Made by a program: the position numbers and the translations under genes | The notes under the pieces: generated by a model | What the model was told of the DNA's origin: nothing | Databases searched by the model: none | Seen by the model: only the letters and a program-made list of their open reading frames with translations | Shown here: piece after piece, positions 16,305 to 24,929 of the stretch | Layout of the letters: each line of letters opens with the position of its first letter | Position numbering within the stretch: position 1 is the stretch's first letter | NCBI GenBank assembly: GCA_002898575.1 | Contig: BEHT01000035.1 | Coordinates: 1-36,592, forward strand | DNA: 36,592 nt | Source of the DNA: a bacterium HR17 | GTDB lineage: Bacteria > Armatimonadota > Fervidibacteria > Fervidibacterales > Fervidibacteraceae | Direction of reading: 5' to 3'

Positions 16305-17171
16305 ATGTTAGACACGCAATTGCTCACGCGGTTGGAGCGGTTGCGGTTGCAGCCGCGCCGCGTTCACACGGGTGCGTTGCGGGGCGAACGGCTGTCCAAA
16401 CGCAAGGGCATCTCCATTGAGTTCGCCGATTTCCGCCCTTATGCCGTCGGCGACGACACACGGCATTTGGACTGGAAAATTTTCGCCCGTCTTGACCGCC
16501 CCATCGTCAAAACCTACCGCGACGAGACAGAGTTGCCCGTTTACCTGTTACTGGATGCGTCCGCGTCCATGCAGTTTGGCAATCCGCCCAAATGGCAACT
16601 GGCGCAGCAACTGGCGGCGGCGTTGGGTTACATTGGGTTGTGCGGCGGTGACGCTGTGATGCCCATCGCTTTGTCGCAACCGCAGCAACGCCTCACCTTC
16701 CTGCGGGGCAAAGGCATGTTCCCGCGCCTATTGGCATGGCTGAAAGGGGTGCAACCCGACGGCAAAGGGGTAGCGATAGGTTTGCGGCAATTTGCGCAAA
16801 CGGATGTCCCCAAAGGCTTGGCGGTGTTGCTCTCGGACGGTTTGGACGCTGCATTCCCTGACGCGCTGCGCCAAGTGACGCTGCGCGGGCACGAGTTGTT
16901 GCTGGTGCATATTTTGTCCGATGCCGAATGGGCGCCCGCACTGGAAGGCGATTTGCGCCTCGTCGATTGCGAAACCGACGCTGTCCTTGAAGTGACCGCG
17001 ACGGCAAGCGTTTTGCGGGAGTATCGGCGCAATTTGGAAAACTTTTGTCGCCAACTGGATGACTTGTGCCGGCGGGTAGGTGGTTGGTGTGTGCGGGTGA
17101 TGTCCGACGCGCCCGTCGCCGACATCGTGTTCCGCCAGTTACGCCGCTTAGGCGTCGTCGGGTCACCGTGA
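16305..17171 (+). CDS. DUF58 domain protein with VWA-like fold
   Basis: This 288-aa protein is the usual partner of MoxR ATPases. The DUF58 core is plain: GERLSKRKGISIEFADFRPYAVGDDTRHLDWKIFARLDRPIVKTYRDE (27-74). A VWA-like segment follows, with YLLLDASASM (80-89) giving a DxSxS metal-binding motif at Asp84 to Ser88 and LLSDGLDAAFP further on. It has no membrane segment, so it is probably cytoplasmic and membrane-associated via partners. The ATG at 16305 has GGTGGGCG just before it. It lies 83 bp after moxR and 34 bp before the first long VWA gene, suggesting a single operon. The molecular role of DUF58 is not established. It is often thought to be an adaptor or client of the MoxR ATPase. Confidence 0.93.
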   Translation: MLDTQLLTRLERLRLQPRRVHTGALRGERLSKRKGISIEFADFRPYAVGDDTRHLDWKIFARLDRPIVKTYRDETELPVYLLLDASASMQFGNPPKWQLAQQLAAALGYIGLCGGDAVMPIALSQPQQRLTFLRGKGMFPRLLAWLKGVQPDGKGVAIGLRQFAQTDVPKGLAVLLSDGLDAAFPDALRQVTLRGHELLLVHILSDAEWAPALEGDLRLVDCETDAVLEVTATASVLREYRRNLENFCRQLDDLCRRVGGWCVRVMSDAPVADIVFRQLRRLGVVGSP

Positions 17172-17205
17172 AAGCGGGGCGTAACGCCGCAGGGAAGTGA
17201 CAGCG

Positions 17206-20079
17206 ATGCGCTTTGCGGCGCCGTTTTGGTTGCTGTTGTTGCCCCTGTTGTGGCTTGGATTGGTGCGCACAAGCGCCCTCTTGTCGGGCGTGACGCGAGG
17301 GCGCAAACAGGTCATCCTGCTATTCCGCGCGTTGATCCTGACGCTGCTCGTTAGCGCGTTGGCAGGTGTGCAACTCGTTCGTCGCCCATCCCGCCTTTGC
17401 GCCATCTTCGTTCTGGATGTTTCCGAGAGCGTTGCCGAACGCGAGCGTTCCTCTGCCGTCAACTTCATCAATGCCGCGCTGCGGCACAAAGGTAGCGACG
17501 ACTTAGTTGCCGTCATTGCCTTTGCCCGTCAACCTATTCCCGAACTGGCGCCCATGAACCTGTCGCGGTTACCCCCGCTGCGGGCACGACCTGACCGATC
17601 GGCGACAGATATCGCAGCCGCATTGCGGTTGGCGATGGGGCTTGTCCCCGAAGGTTTCGCACCCCGCATCGTGCTGTTTTCGGACGGCAACGAAACGATG
17701 GGCGATGCCCTTTCGGCAGCGTTGGTCGCCAAAAGTCAAGGCATCCCCATTGATGTCGTGCCGTTGAAGCCGCAGGCGGCGCAACGGGAAGTTTTGCTGG
17801 CGGATGTGCAGATGCCGTCGCAGGTCAAGCGTCATCAACCGTTTCCTGTGCGCCTCGTTTTGGAAGCCACGCAGGCAGGCAAAGGCATCATCCGGGTAGA
17901 CCGCGACGGCGTGCCGGTCAAGGAGGTGCCCGTCCGTTTCGTGCGGGGCAAAAACGCCGTCGTCCTGAACCTTTGGGCGGACGCAGAGGGCGTGCACCGT
18001 TTCCGCTTCATATTAGACGGGCACCCCGACAGCAACCCGAAAAACAACATCGGGCTGGGCATCGTGCGCGTTGCGGGCACAACGAAGGTGCTGCTGGCAG
18101 AAGGCGAAAAAGGGGACGGTATCGCGTTAGCCCAAGCGCTGCGCGCCAACGGGATTGACGCTGAACTCGTTGCGCAAGGTCAGTTGCCTGTTCGCCCCGA
18201 AGAGTGGCTCGGCTACGATGCCGTCATTCTGGCGAACTATCCTGCGTGGGCGATGTCGGCGCAGCAGATGAAGTTGTTGGCTGGGTTGGTGCGGGAGAGC
18301 GGGATGGGGTTGGTGATGGTCGGCGGCGAGCAAGCGTTTTTAACGGGCGGTTACTACGGCACGGAAGTGGCGAAGGTGTTGCCCGTAGATTTGGAGGTGC
18401 GCCAACGGCGCGTTTATCCCGCCGCAACTGTCGTCGTCGTCATGGACACTTCCGGCAGCATGAATTGCATGGACCAGCCGGGTGATTGTCGCGAGGCGGG
18501 GCATCGCAAAGTGGACGCCGCCGCCCACGCTGCCGTCACTGCCCTCAAAACCTTGCGCCCCATTGACCGCTTCGGCGTCATCGTCAGCGGCGGTTGTGTG
18601 GAGTGGCTAGCGCCTATTCAACCTGCCAGCCAACGCGCTGCCATCATGAACAAACTCAGCCAACGCATCACGCCGCGTGGCGGGGGCATTTTCGTCCGTC
18701 AATGTTTGGAACTGGCGGCAAAAGGCATGATGGCGGAAGCAACCCGCTCGCGCCACATCATTTTGCTCGCCGATGGTAACGATTGCGATGAACAAGACGG
18801 CAGCGTGAACTTAGCGCGACAGTTGAAAGCGATGGGCATTACGGTGACGGCTGTGTCCTTTGGCAAAGGTCCGGCAACACCCTTTTTGCAACAGTTGGCG
18901 CAAGCAGGCGGCGGCAATTTTTATGTCGTGAGCCACACGGGTGAAGAGTTGCCCCGCTTGTTTGTCGCCGATGTGCAAATCATGACTCGTTCGGCGATAG
19001 AGGAGCACCCGTTCATTCCACGCCTTGCTGGCAGCGACGAAATGCTCAACGGCATTGACTTTCGGTCTATGCCCCCGCTCTTTGGTTACTGCGTCACCTC
19101 CGACAAACCCTTTGCCCGCACGCTGATGCGCACGGACAAAGGTGACCCGCTGTTGGCGGTCGGGCAGTTTGGCTTGGGGAGTTCCGTTGCGTTCACATCG
19201 GATGCGTCGGGGCGATGGGGGAGGGTGTGGTTGGGTTGGGGGGAGTTTGGCAAGTTGTGGGCGAACATCGTCAAAAGTGCTTTGCGCAAAGCAGCGCACG
19301 GTAAATATGCCCTGACGGTGCGGACAGACAAGGGAACAGCGGTCGTGCAACTGGAAGCGTTCAACCCGCGCGGTGAACCTGTCAACTTGCTCACCCCCGA
19401 AGTGCGTGTCAGCCGACCCGACGGAGCGGGGCAAACGGTCGTGCTGCAGCAGGAAGGGATGGGACGATATGTCGGGCGATTTGCCGTGAGCGAGACAGGC
19501 GTTTATTGGCTGACGGTGACGGAGCGGGAGGGGCAGATAGTGCGGGTTTACGGGAGGGGATTGGCGGTGCCTTATCCGAGCGAGTATCGGTTTGTGCGGG
19601 TGAACTTGCCGCTGTTGAAGCGCTTGGCGGAACTGACAGGTGGTCGGGTGAACCCGGCGCCCGAAGCGGTGTTCGTGTTGCCCCAAGGACGGCATGAAGT
19701 TGCGACGGATATTTGGCACTGGTGCGTGGTGGTGGCGTTAGCGCTGTTGCTGTTGGACATTGCGGTGCGGCGAGTGGTCATCGGTGCCCCTGAGGTGGTC
19801 CATACGCTGGCACAAAAATTAGCGGCAGCGACAGCCCGTCGGCGTCGCCGTCCAGAGCCTCAACTGGCGGTGACCGAGCGGTTGAAAGCGGCGAAGGAGC
19901 GAGCAAGGCAGAAAGGGCTAGCGGTGCCTGCCGCTGTTTCGCCTGGCGAGACGAACACGCCACCGACGCGCGAAGGGGAGCGCGCCGACGCGCCGACCCA
20001 ACAGGGGCGGGCAACGGAAACGACGGCACGGTTGCTGACCGTCAAGCAACGCAAACGCTTTGAAGGACGCAGCCCGTAA
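17206..20079 (+). CDS. Large membrane protein with two VWA domains and a GATase-like domain (paralogue A)
   Basis: This 957-aa membrane protein has two N-terminal hydrophobic segments (RFAAPFWLLLLPLLWLGL and the VILLFRALILTLLVSAL stretch). VWA domain 1 has the DxSxS motif at Asp71 (VLDVSES). A beta segment and a GATase1-like domain (LAGLVRESGMGLVMVGGE, about 360-380) precede VWA domain 2 with DTSGSM at Asp414. A beta-rich domain and one C-terminal membrane segment (near 845-865) follow, then a basic tail. AGGGAAG at 17191-17197 supports the ATG at 17206 over the GTG at 17197. It is the first of three VWA genes after DUF58 and is homologous end to end to the gene at 22022. Two stretches are almost identical in DNA to that gene (17581-17763 and 18980-19301). 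It is likely a structural or client partner of MoxR in the envelope. Confidence 0.88.
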   Translation: MRFAAPFWLLLLPLLWLGLVRTSALLSGVTRGRKQVILLFRALILTLLVSALAGVQLVRRPSRLCAIFVLDVSESVAERERSSAVNFINAALRHKGSDDLVAVIAFARQPIPELAPMNLSRLPPLRARPDRSATDIAAALRLAMGLVPEGFAPRIVLFSDGNETMGDALSAALVAKSQGIPIDVVPLKPQAAQREVLLADVQMPSQVKRHQPFPVRLVLEATQAGKGIIRVDRDGVPVKEVPVRFVRGKNAVVLNLWADAEGVHRFRFILDGHPDSNPKNNIGLGIVRVAGTTKVLLAEGEKGDGIALAQALRANGIDAELVAQGQLPVRPEEWLGYDAVILANYPAWAMSAQQMKLLAGLVRESGMGLVMVGGEQAFLTGGYYGTEVAKVLPVDLEVRQRRVYPAATVVVVMDTSGSMNCMDQPGDCREAGHRKVDAAAHAAVTALKTLRPIDRFGVIVSGGCVEWLAPIQPASQRAAIMNKLSQRITPRGGGIFVRQCLELAAKGMMAEATRSRHIILLADGNDCDEQDGSVNLARQLKAMGITVTAVSFGKGPATPFLQQLAQAGGGNFYVVSHTGEELPRLFVADVQIMTRSAIEEHPFIPRLAGSDEMLNGIDFRSMPPLFGYCVTSDKPFARTLMRTDKGDPLLAVGQFGLGSSVAFTSDASGRWGRVWLGWGEFGKLWANIVKSALRKAAHGKYALTVRTDKGTAVVQLEAFNPRGEPVNLLTPEVRVSRPDGAGQTVVLQQEGMGRYVGRFAVSETGVYWLTVTEREGQIVRVYGRGLAVPYPSEYRFVRVNLPLLKRLAELTGGRVNPAPEAVFVLPQGRHEVATDIWHWCVVVALALLLLDIAVRRVVIGAPEVVHTLAQKLAAATARRRRRPEPQLAVTERLKAAKERARQKGLAVPAAVSPGETNTPPTREGERADAPTQQGRATETTARLLTVKQRKRFEGRSP
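17581..17763 (+). repeat. Near-identical tract 1, copy A
   Basis: These 183 bp match 22400-22582 with one difference (C at 17727, T at 22546). The tract encodes part of VWA domain 1, including LFSDGNETMGDAL. Identity drops sharply at both borders. Confidence 0.95.
18980..19301 (+). repeat. Near-identical tract 2, copy A
   Basis: These 322 bp match 23778-24099 with two differences (T at 19226 and 19231, C in the other copy). The tract encodes the region from MTRSAIEEHPF to KSALRKAAHG after VWA domain 2. Confidence 0.95.
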
Positions 20080-20140
20080 GGGCGAACGCACCAGTGCAAC
20101 GCTGAAGGCGCTGTCGCACGCCCAGGCAAGGTGATGCTAC

Positions 20141-21970
20141 ATGCTGTTGCAAGCGCCCATGATGTTGCTGTGGTTTGTGCCTGTCGCGGCGTTCATCATC
20201 GCCCTTTACCTGCTCAAAATTCGGCGCCGTCCCGTTCGCGTGCCTGCCCTCTTTCTCTTCCCGCCCGTCACGACCGATGTCCGCGCCAATGCGCTCTGGC
20301 AGCGGCTACGGTTCAACTGGTTGATGGTGTTGCAGTTGTTAGCGGCTTTGTTGCTGTTGCTGGCGTTAGCGCGACCGATGGTCAAAAGCGAAGGGATTGC
20401 GGGCGGAGCCGTCGTGTTCGTGTTGGATGCGTCCGCCAGCATGCGAGCGACCGATCTCCATCCCAACCGTTTTGCAGAAGCCAAACGACGCATCGTGCGC
20501 CATTTGGCAGGGTTGAGCGCTCACGACCAAGCCGCGTTGATCGTGGCGATGAGTGAGCCGAAAGTCCTCGCGGCTTTGAACACAGACCATCAACGGTTGC
20601 GCCAGGTGTTGGACACAGTGCGACCGACCGATGCGCCCTCCGATGTCGGTGCGGCGTTGCGGCTGGCAGCCGCGCTGTTGACCAACCGCTCCAACGCCCG
20701 CATCGTGCTCGTCTCCGACGGTTCGTTCCCTGAAGTCAGCGATTTTGCGGCGGGCAACGCCGAGGTGGTTTATGAAGCCGTCGGCGCCAGCGACCGCAAT
20801 GCCGGCTTTGTGACGCTGGACGCCCAACGCAAGGGCGACCGTTTGCTGCTTTTCGCTATCTTGCGCAACTTCAGCCGAAGGGCGCTGAAGGGCACATTGA
20901 GCCTGTTGGCGGATGGGCAGCTGGTCAACGCCAAGGAACTCGTCCTGCCCGCCAAAAAGTTGCATGGGGAAACGCTGTTGCTGCCTGCTTCCGTGCGACA
21001 GGTGACCTTGCAATGGGAGTGTCCTGACGATGCACTTGAAAGCGATGATGTCATCCATTGGGTCGGCAGTGGGCGGCGGGCTGTGCGTGTCTTGCTGGTC
21101 GGCAGCGGCAACTTTTTCCTTGAGCGGGCGCTCGCCGTTGAGCCCCAATGCGTCGTGGACAAAGCGCCGCAAGTGCCTGCGACGGAAAAAGGCGATGGCG
21201 TCGGCGGACGCTACGATGTCGTCATCTTTGACGGGACAAAGGTGGAACCCGTGAAGGCGAAAGCGGTTTGGTTCATCAACACCACGGACAACGCGTTCAC
21301 CCGTAAGGTCGGGACAGTCAAGATGCCGACGGGCATCGTTTGGGACAAAGAGCATCCCGTCCTGCGGTTCGTGGATTTAAGCCCCGTCATCGTTGACACA
21401 GCGTTGAAGGTGCGATTGGCGGATTGGGCGCAAGCAATTGCTGAAACGCCTACCACGCCACTGGTGGCAGTGGGTGAGCGAAAGCAAAAGCGGTGGCTGT
21501 TTGTGGGGTTCAACTTGGCGGACAGCGATTTTCCGCTACGGGTTGGCTTCCCGATTTTCATCGCCAACGCCTTGAAGTGGTCGGTGGGTGGGCAGCGCTG
21601 GGAGCAAGGGTTCACGCTCAAAGCGGGTGCGGTCATCTCACTGGTGTTGCCGACGACGACGGCGATTTTGAAACGCCCGAACGGTCGGACGGAACGGTTG
21701 AATGTGCCCGACCAACAGTTGGTTTTGCGCGAGACGGAACAAGTAGGCGTCTACGAGTTGCAAGCGGGCAAGTTGCGGACGCAGTTCGCCGTTAACTTGC
21801 TGAATGCGGACGAAAGCGACATCGCGCCCAAACGCACCGTGCGATTGGGCGGTAAAGTTTACGCGGCGCAAAGGCAAACGGTGGCGTGGCAGGAGTTGTG
21901 GAAGTGGGCGGTCGCGATGGCGTTGGTGGTGCTGACGATAGAGTGGTTCGTCTATGTGCGCCGGTCGTGA
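20141..21970 (+). CDS. BatA-like N-terminal membrane domain with VWA domain
   Basis: This 609-aa protein opens with two membrane segments around a conserved cytoplasmic loop (PMMLLWFVPVAAFIIALYLLKIRRRPVRVP, then RFNWLMVLQLLAALLLLLALARP), the arrangement called BatA or aerotolerance-regulator N-terminal domain. A VWA domain follows with VLDASASM (Asp96 to Ser100 as DxSxS) and LVSDGSFPE. The middle and C-terminal parts are beta-rich and extracytoplasmic, and a final membrane segment sits near the C-terminus (WKWAVAMALVVLTIEWFVYVRRS). The ATG at 20141 is preceded by AAGGTGATG. It sits 61 bp after paralogue A and 51 bp before paralogue B, so the three form one unit. By analogy with Bat operons it is a partner of MoxR and DUF58. 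Confidence 0.9.
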   Translation: MLLQAPMMLLWFVPVAAFIIALYLLKIRRRPVRVPALFLFPPVTTDVRANALWQRLRFNWLMVLQLLAALLLLLALARPMVKSEGIAGGAVVFVLDASASMRATDLHPNRFAEAKRRIVRHLAGLSAHDQAALIVAMSEPKVLAALNTDHQRLRQVLDTVRPTDAPSDVGAALRLAAALLTNRSNARIVLVSDGSFPEVSDFAAGNAEVVYEAVGASDRNAGFVTLDAQRKGDRLLLFAILRNFSRRALKGTLSLLADGQLVNAKELVLPAKKLHGETLLLPASVRQVTLQWECPDDALESDDVIHWVGSGRRAVRVLLVGSGNFFLERALAVEPQCVVDKAPQVPATEKGDGVGGRYDVVIFDGTKVEPVKAKAVWFINTTDNAFTRKVGTVKMPTGIVWDKEHPVLRFVDLSPVIVDTALKVRLADWAQAIAETPTTPLVAVGERKQKRWLFVGFNLADSDFPLRVGFPIFIANALKWSVGGQRWEQGFTLKAGAVISLVLPTTTAILKRPNGRTERLNVPDQQLVLRETEQVGVYELQAGKLRTQFAVNLLNADESDIAPKRTVRLGGKVYAAQRQTVAWQELWKWAVAMALVVLTIEWFVYVRRS

Positions 21971-22021
21971 CAACGCCACCGCAACCGTAGCGCAACAGCA
22001 CATCTTGGTGGTGAACGCTTT

Positions 22022-24862
22022 GTGATTCGTTTCGCAGCCCCACAGTGGCTGCTGCTGTTGCCCCTTGTCGGAGCATTGCTGTGGTGGACAGGGCGGCAGT
22101 TAGCGGGCATGACGCCCAGTCGCAAACGGTTTGTGTTGGCGTTGCGTGCCGTCGTGTTGGGGGCGCTTGTTTTGGCGCTGGCGGGCGTGCAGGTGCGGTT
22201 GGTTGCCCGACGCGTTTGTGCCCTGTTCGTCGTGGACGCATCGGAGAGCGTCGCCGATGCGGAGCGCCCGCGCTTGCACGCCTTCATTGACCGCGCCCTC
22301 AAAAACGCTGGCAACGGTGACATCGTCGGCATCATCGTGTTCGGCCGGAACCCCCTCATGGAAGTGGTGCCAGCCCCGTTGCGCGCCGCCCCACCGTTAC
22401 GGGCACGACCTGACCGATCGGCGACAGATATCGCAGCCGCATTGCGGTTGGCGATGGGGCTTGTCCCCGAAGGTTTCGCACCCCGCATCGTGCTGTTTTC
22501 GGACGGCAACGAAACGATGGGCGATGCCCTTTCGGCAGCGTTGGTTGCCAAAAGTCAAGGCATCCCCATTGATGTCGTGCCGCTGCGGACGAAGAGCGAC
22601 CGCCAAGACGCGTTGGTCGCCGATGTCGCAATGCCTGCGCAGGTGCGGCGGCACCAACCCTTTGCGGCTCAAGTGATCGTGGAAGCGACTTATGGGGGCG
22701 AAGGCGTTTTGCGCGTTGACCGCGACGGCGTGCCTGTCAGAAAAGTGCCTATCCGTTGGGTGCAGGGTAAAAACGCAGTGGTCGTCACCTTGCGGGCGGA
22801 TGAACCAGGCGTGCATCGGTTTCGGTTCGTGCTGGACGCAGGTGGCGACAGCGAGTTGCGCAACAACATCGGGATGGGCTTGGTCAAAGTGGCGGGCGAA
22901 GGACGGGTCCTGCTGGCAGAAGGGCAGCCGGGCGAAGGGGCGGCGCTGGCGAAGGCGCTACGGACGAACGGGCTCAAGGTCACGGTGGTCGGGCAAGGTG
23001 GTCTACCCACGCGCCCCGAAGAGTGGGGCAACTACGAAGCCGTGATTTTGGTGGGCTACCCAGCGTGGGCGATGTCGGACAAGCAAATGACAACGCTGTC
23101 AAGTTGGGTGCAGGACAGTGGCATTGGGTTGGTGATGGTCGGCGGTGAAGGCTCCTTTTTGTCCGGCGGCTACTACGGGACAGACATCGCAAAAGTGTTG
23201 CCAGTGGACTTGGAAGGGCGCCAACGGCGCGTTTATCCGGCGGCAACTGTTCTCATCGTCATGGACACTTCAGGGAGCATGGCAGTGATGGAGGGGGGCG
23301 TGCAAAAAGTGCACTTGGCAGCCCAAGCGGCAATAGAAACGCTGCGGATGCTGCGCCCCATTGACCGCTTCGGCGTCATCGTCAGCGGCGAAGGCGCTGA
23401 TTGGTTGGTGCCCATCCAAGATGCTCGACGCCGTGACACTATCATCACCCAAATCCAACGCATCCAAGCGGGAGGTGGGGGCATTTATTGCCGACCGAGT
23501 TTGGAGTTGGCGGCGAAAGCGATCACCGCAGAAGTCACCCGCGTGCGCCACATCATCTTCATGGGCGACACCGACGATTGCGACGAGCAAGGCGGTTGCT
23601 TTGAGATCGCTCAAGCCCTGCGGCGGATGGGCGTGACCATCACAGCGGTCGGGTTTGGGCGACCCAACGGTAAAGACGCGCCCTTTCTGCAGCGCCTCGC
23701 ACAACTTGGTGGCGGCAACTTTTATATCGCCCAAAGCGCCCGCGATTTGCCCAAGATGTTCACCGCCGATGTCAGCGTCATGACTCGTTCGGCGATAGAG
23801 GAGCACCCGTTCATTCCACGCCTTGCTGGCAGCGACGAAATGCTCAACGGCATTGACTTTCGGTCTATGCCCCCGCTCTTTGGTTACTGCGTCACCTCCG
23901 ACAAACCCTTTGCCCGCACGCTGATGCGCACGGACAAAGGTGACCCGCTGTTGGCGGTCGGGCAGTTTGGCTTGGGGAGTTCCGTTGCGTTCACATCGGA
24001 TGCGTCGGGGCGATGGGGGAGGGCGTGGCTGGGTTGGGGGGAGTTTGGCAAGTTGTGGGCGAACATCGTCAAAAGTGCTTTGCGCAAAGCAGCGCACGGC
24101 AACTACGACCTTTGGGTGCAAGTGGCAAAGGGGCGGGCGACGATTGAATTGTTCGCCGCCGATGAAAGGGGCGAACCGGTGAACCTGCTACAGCCGCAAG
24201 CCATCGTCTCAGGACCGAGCGGCGAGAGCAAAACGGTCGTGCTGCAGCAGGAAGGTGTGGGACGCTATCGGGGCACCGTCGCAGCGGGCGAGACGGGCAT
24301 TTACCGCGTGACGGTAACGGAACGCGATGCAAGCGGACAAATGGGGGTGTATGTGGCGAGTTTCGCTGTCCCCTACCCGACCGAGTATCGGTTCGTCCGC
24401 CCCAACGAGCGGCTATTGCGGCAGTTGAGCGCCATCACCGGTGGGCGCTTCGGTGTGCCGCCTGAAGCGGTGTTTGCATTGCCACGCCAGCGACAAGGGG
24501 CGATCGTGGACCTTTGGCAAGGCTGCCTCGTCGCGGCGCTGATGGCGCTCTTGTTGGATATCGCAGCGCGCCGGTTAGCCATCGGCATACCCGAGTTCGT
24601 CGCCGCGTTCGTCCGACGATGGGACGCATGGCGACAGCAGCGACGGGTGCGCCCTGTCCCTGTGACCGAGCGGACGCAGCGATTGCTTTCGGCGAAGCAA
24701 CGAGCGCAGCGACAACCTGCACCGTCAGGGTCGACGGAATTGCCGAAACGGCAAGCGCCGACGGAGTGTCCAGTCACCGCGCAACCCCGTTCGCCGTCAG
24801 ATAGGCGGTCAGCCCAAGTGACGGAACGGCTGTTGGACATCAAGCGGCGGTACCGACAGTGA
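22022..24862 (+). CDS. Large membrane protein with two VWA domains and a GATase-like domain (paralogue B)
   Basis: This 946-aa protein has the same architecture as the gene at 17206: N-terminal membrane segments, VWA domain 1 with VVDASES (Asp72), a beta domain, a GATase1-like domain with GIGLVMVGGE, VWA domain 2 with DTSGSM (Asp415), a beta domain, a membrane segment and a basic tail ending ERLLDIKRRYRQ. It initiates at a GTG with GGTGGTGA just upstream. No earlier or better ATG fits, because the membrane segment begins at residue 3. Most of the protein is clearly diverged from paralogue A, but two blocks are almost identical at DNA level (22400-22582 and 23778-24099). The two may form a hetero-oligomer. 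The preserved identity suggests conversion, not a recent whole-gene duplication. Confidence 0.88.
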   Translation: MIRFAAPQWLLLLPLVGALLWWTGRQLAGMTPSRKRFVLALRAVVLGALVLALAGVQVRLVARRVCALFVVDASESVADAERPRLHAFIDRALKNAGNGDIVGIIVFGRNPLMEVVPAPLRAAPPLRARPDRSATDIAAALRLAMGLVPEGFAPRIVLFSDGNETMGDALSAALVAKSQGIPIDVVPLRTKSDRQDALVADVAMPAQVRRHQPFAAQVIVEATYGGEGVLRVDRDGVPVRKVPIRWVQGKNAVVVTLRADEPGVHRFRFVLDAGGDSELRNNIGMGLVKVAGEGRVLLAEGQPGEGAALAKALRTNGLKVTVVGQGGLPTRPEEWGNYEAVILVGYPAWAMSDKQMTTLSSWVQDSGIGLVMVGGEGSFLSGGYYGTDIAKVLPVDLEGRQRRVYPAATVLIVMDTSGSMAVMEGGVQKVHLAAQAAIETLRMLRPIDRFGVIVSGEGADWLVPIQDARRRDTIITQIQRIQAGGGGIYCRPSLELAAKAITAEVTRVRHIIFMGDTDDCDEQGGCFEIAQALRRMGVTITAVGFGRPNGKDAPFLQRLAQLGGGNFYIAQSARDLPKMFTADVSVMTRSAIEEHPFIPRLAGSDEMLNGIDFRSMPPLFGYCVTSDKPFARTLMRTDKGDPLLAVGQFGLGSSVAFTSDASGRWGRAWLGWGEFGKLWANIVKSALRKAAHGNYDLWVQVAKGRATIELFAADERGEPVNLLQPQAIVSGPSGESKTVVLQQEGVGRYRGTVAAGETGIYRVTVTERDASGQMGVYVASFAVPYPTEYRFVRPNERLLRQLSAITGGRFGVPPEAVFALPRQRQGAIVDLWQGCLVAALMALLLDIAARRLAIGIPEFVAAFVRRWDAWRQQRRVRPVPVTERTQRLLSAKQRAQRQPAPSGSTELPKRQAPTECPVTAQPRSPSDRRSAQVTERLLDIKRRYRQ
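22400..22582 (+). repeat. Near-identical tract 1, copy B
   Basis: This tract matches 17581-17763 in 182 of 183 positions in direct orientation, offset by 4819 bp. Confidence 0.95.
23778..24099 (+). repeat. Near-identical tract 2, copy B
   Basis: This tract matches 18980-19301 in 320 of 322 positions in direct orientation, offset by 4798 bp. One of the two changes alters the protein (Val in A, Ala in B). Confidence 0.95.
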
Positions 24863-24929
24863 AAAGCGAAAACTGCCCCACTCAGAGCGGTGTCAGCCGC
24901 GCCCCAAAATTAAGGAGGTGTGTCGTCGC

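Noticed and set aside
18811-19719. 302-aa frame antisense to the double-VWA gene
   Set aside because: It is a shadow of a strongly supported gene; the low-complexity basic composition and its repetition opposite the paralogue show it comes from the sense codons.
20366-21355. 329-aa frame antisense to the BatA-like VWA gene
   Set aside because: The sense frame has clear membrane and VWA motifs; the antisense frame has no recognisable pattern or start context.
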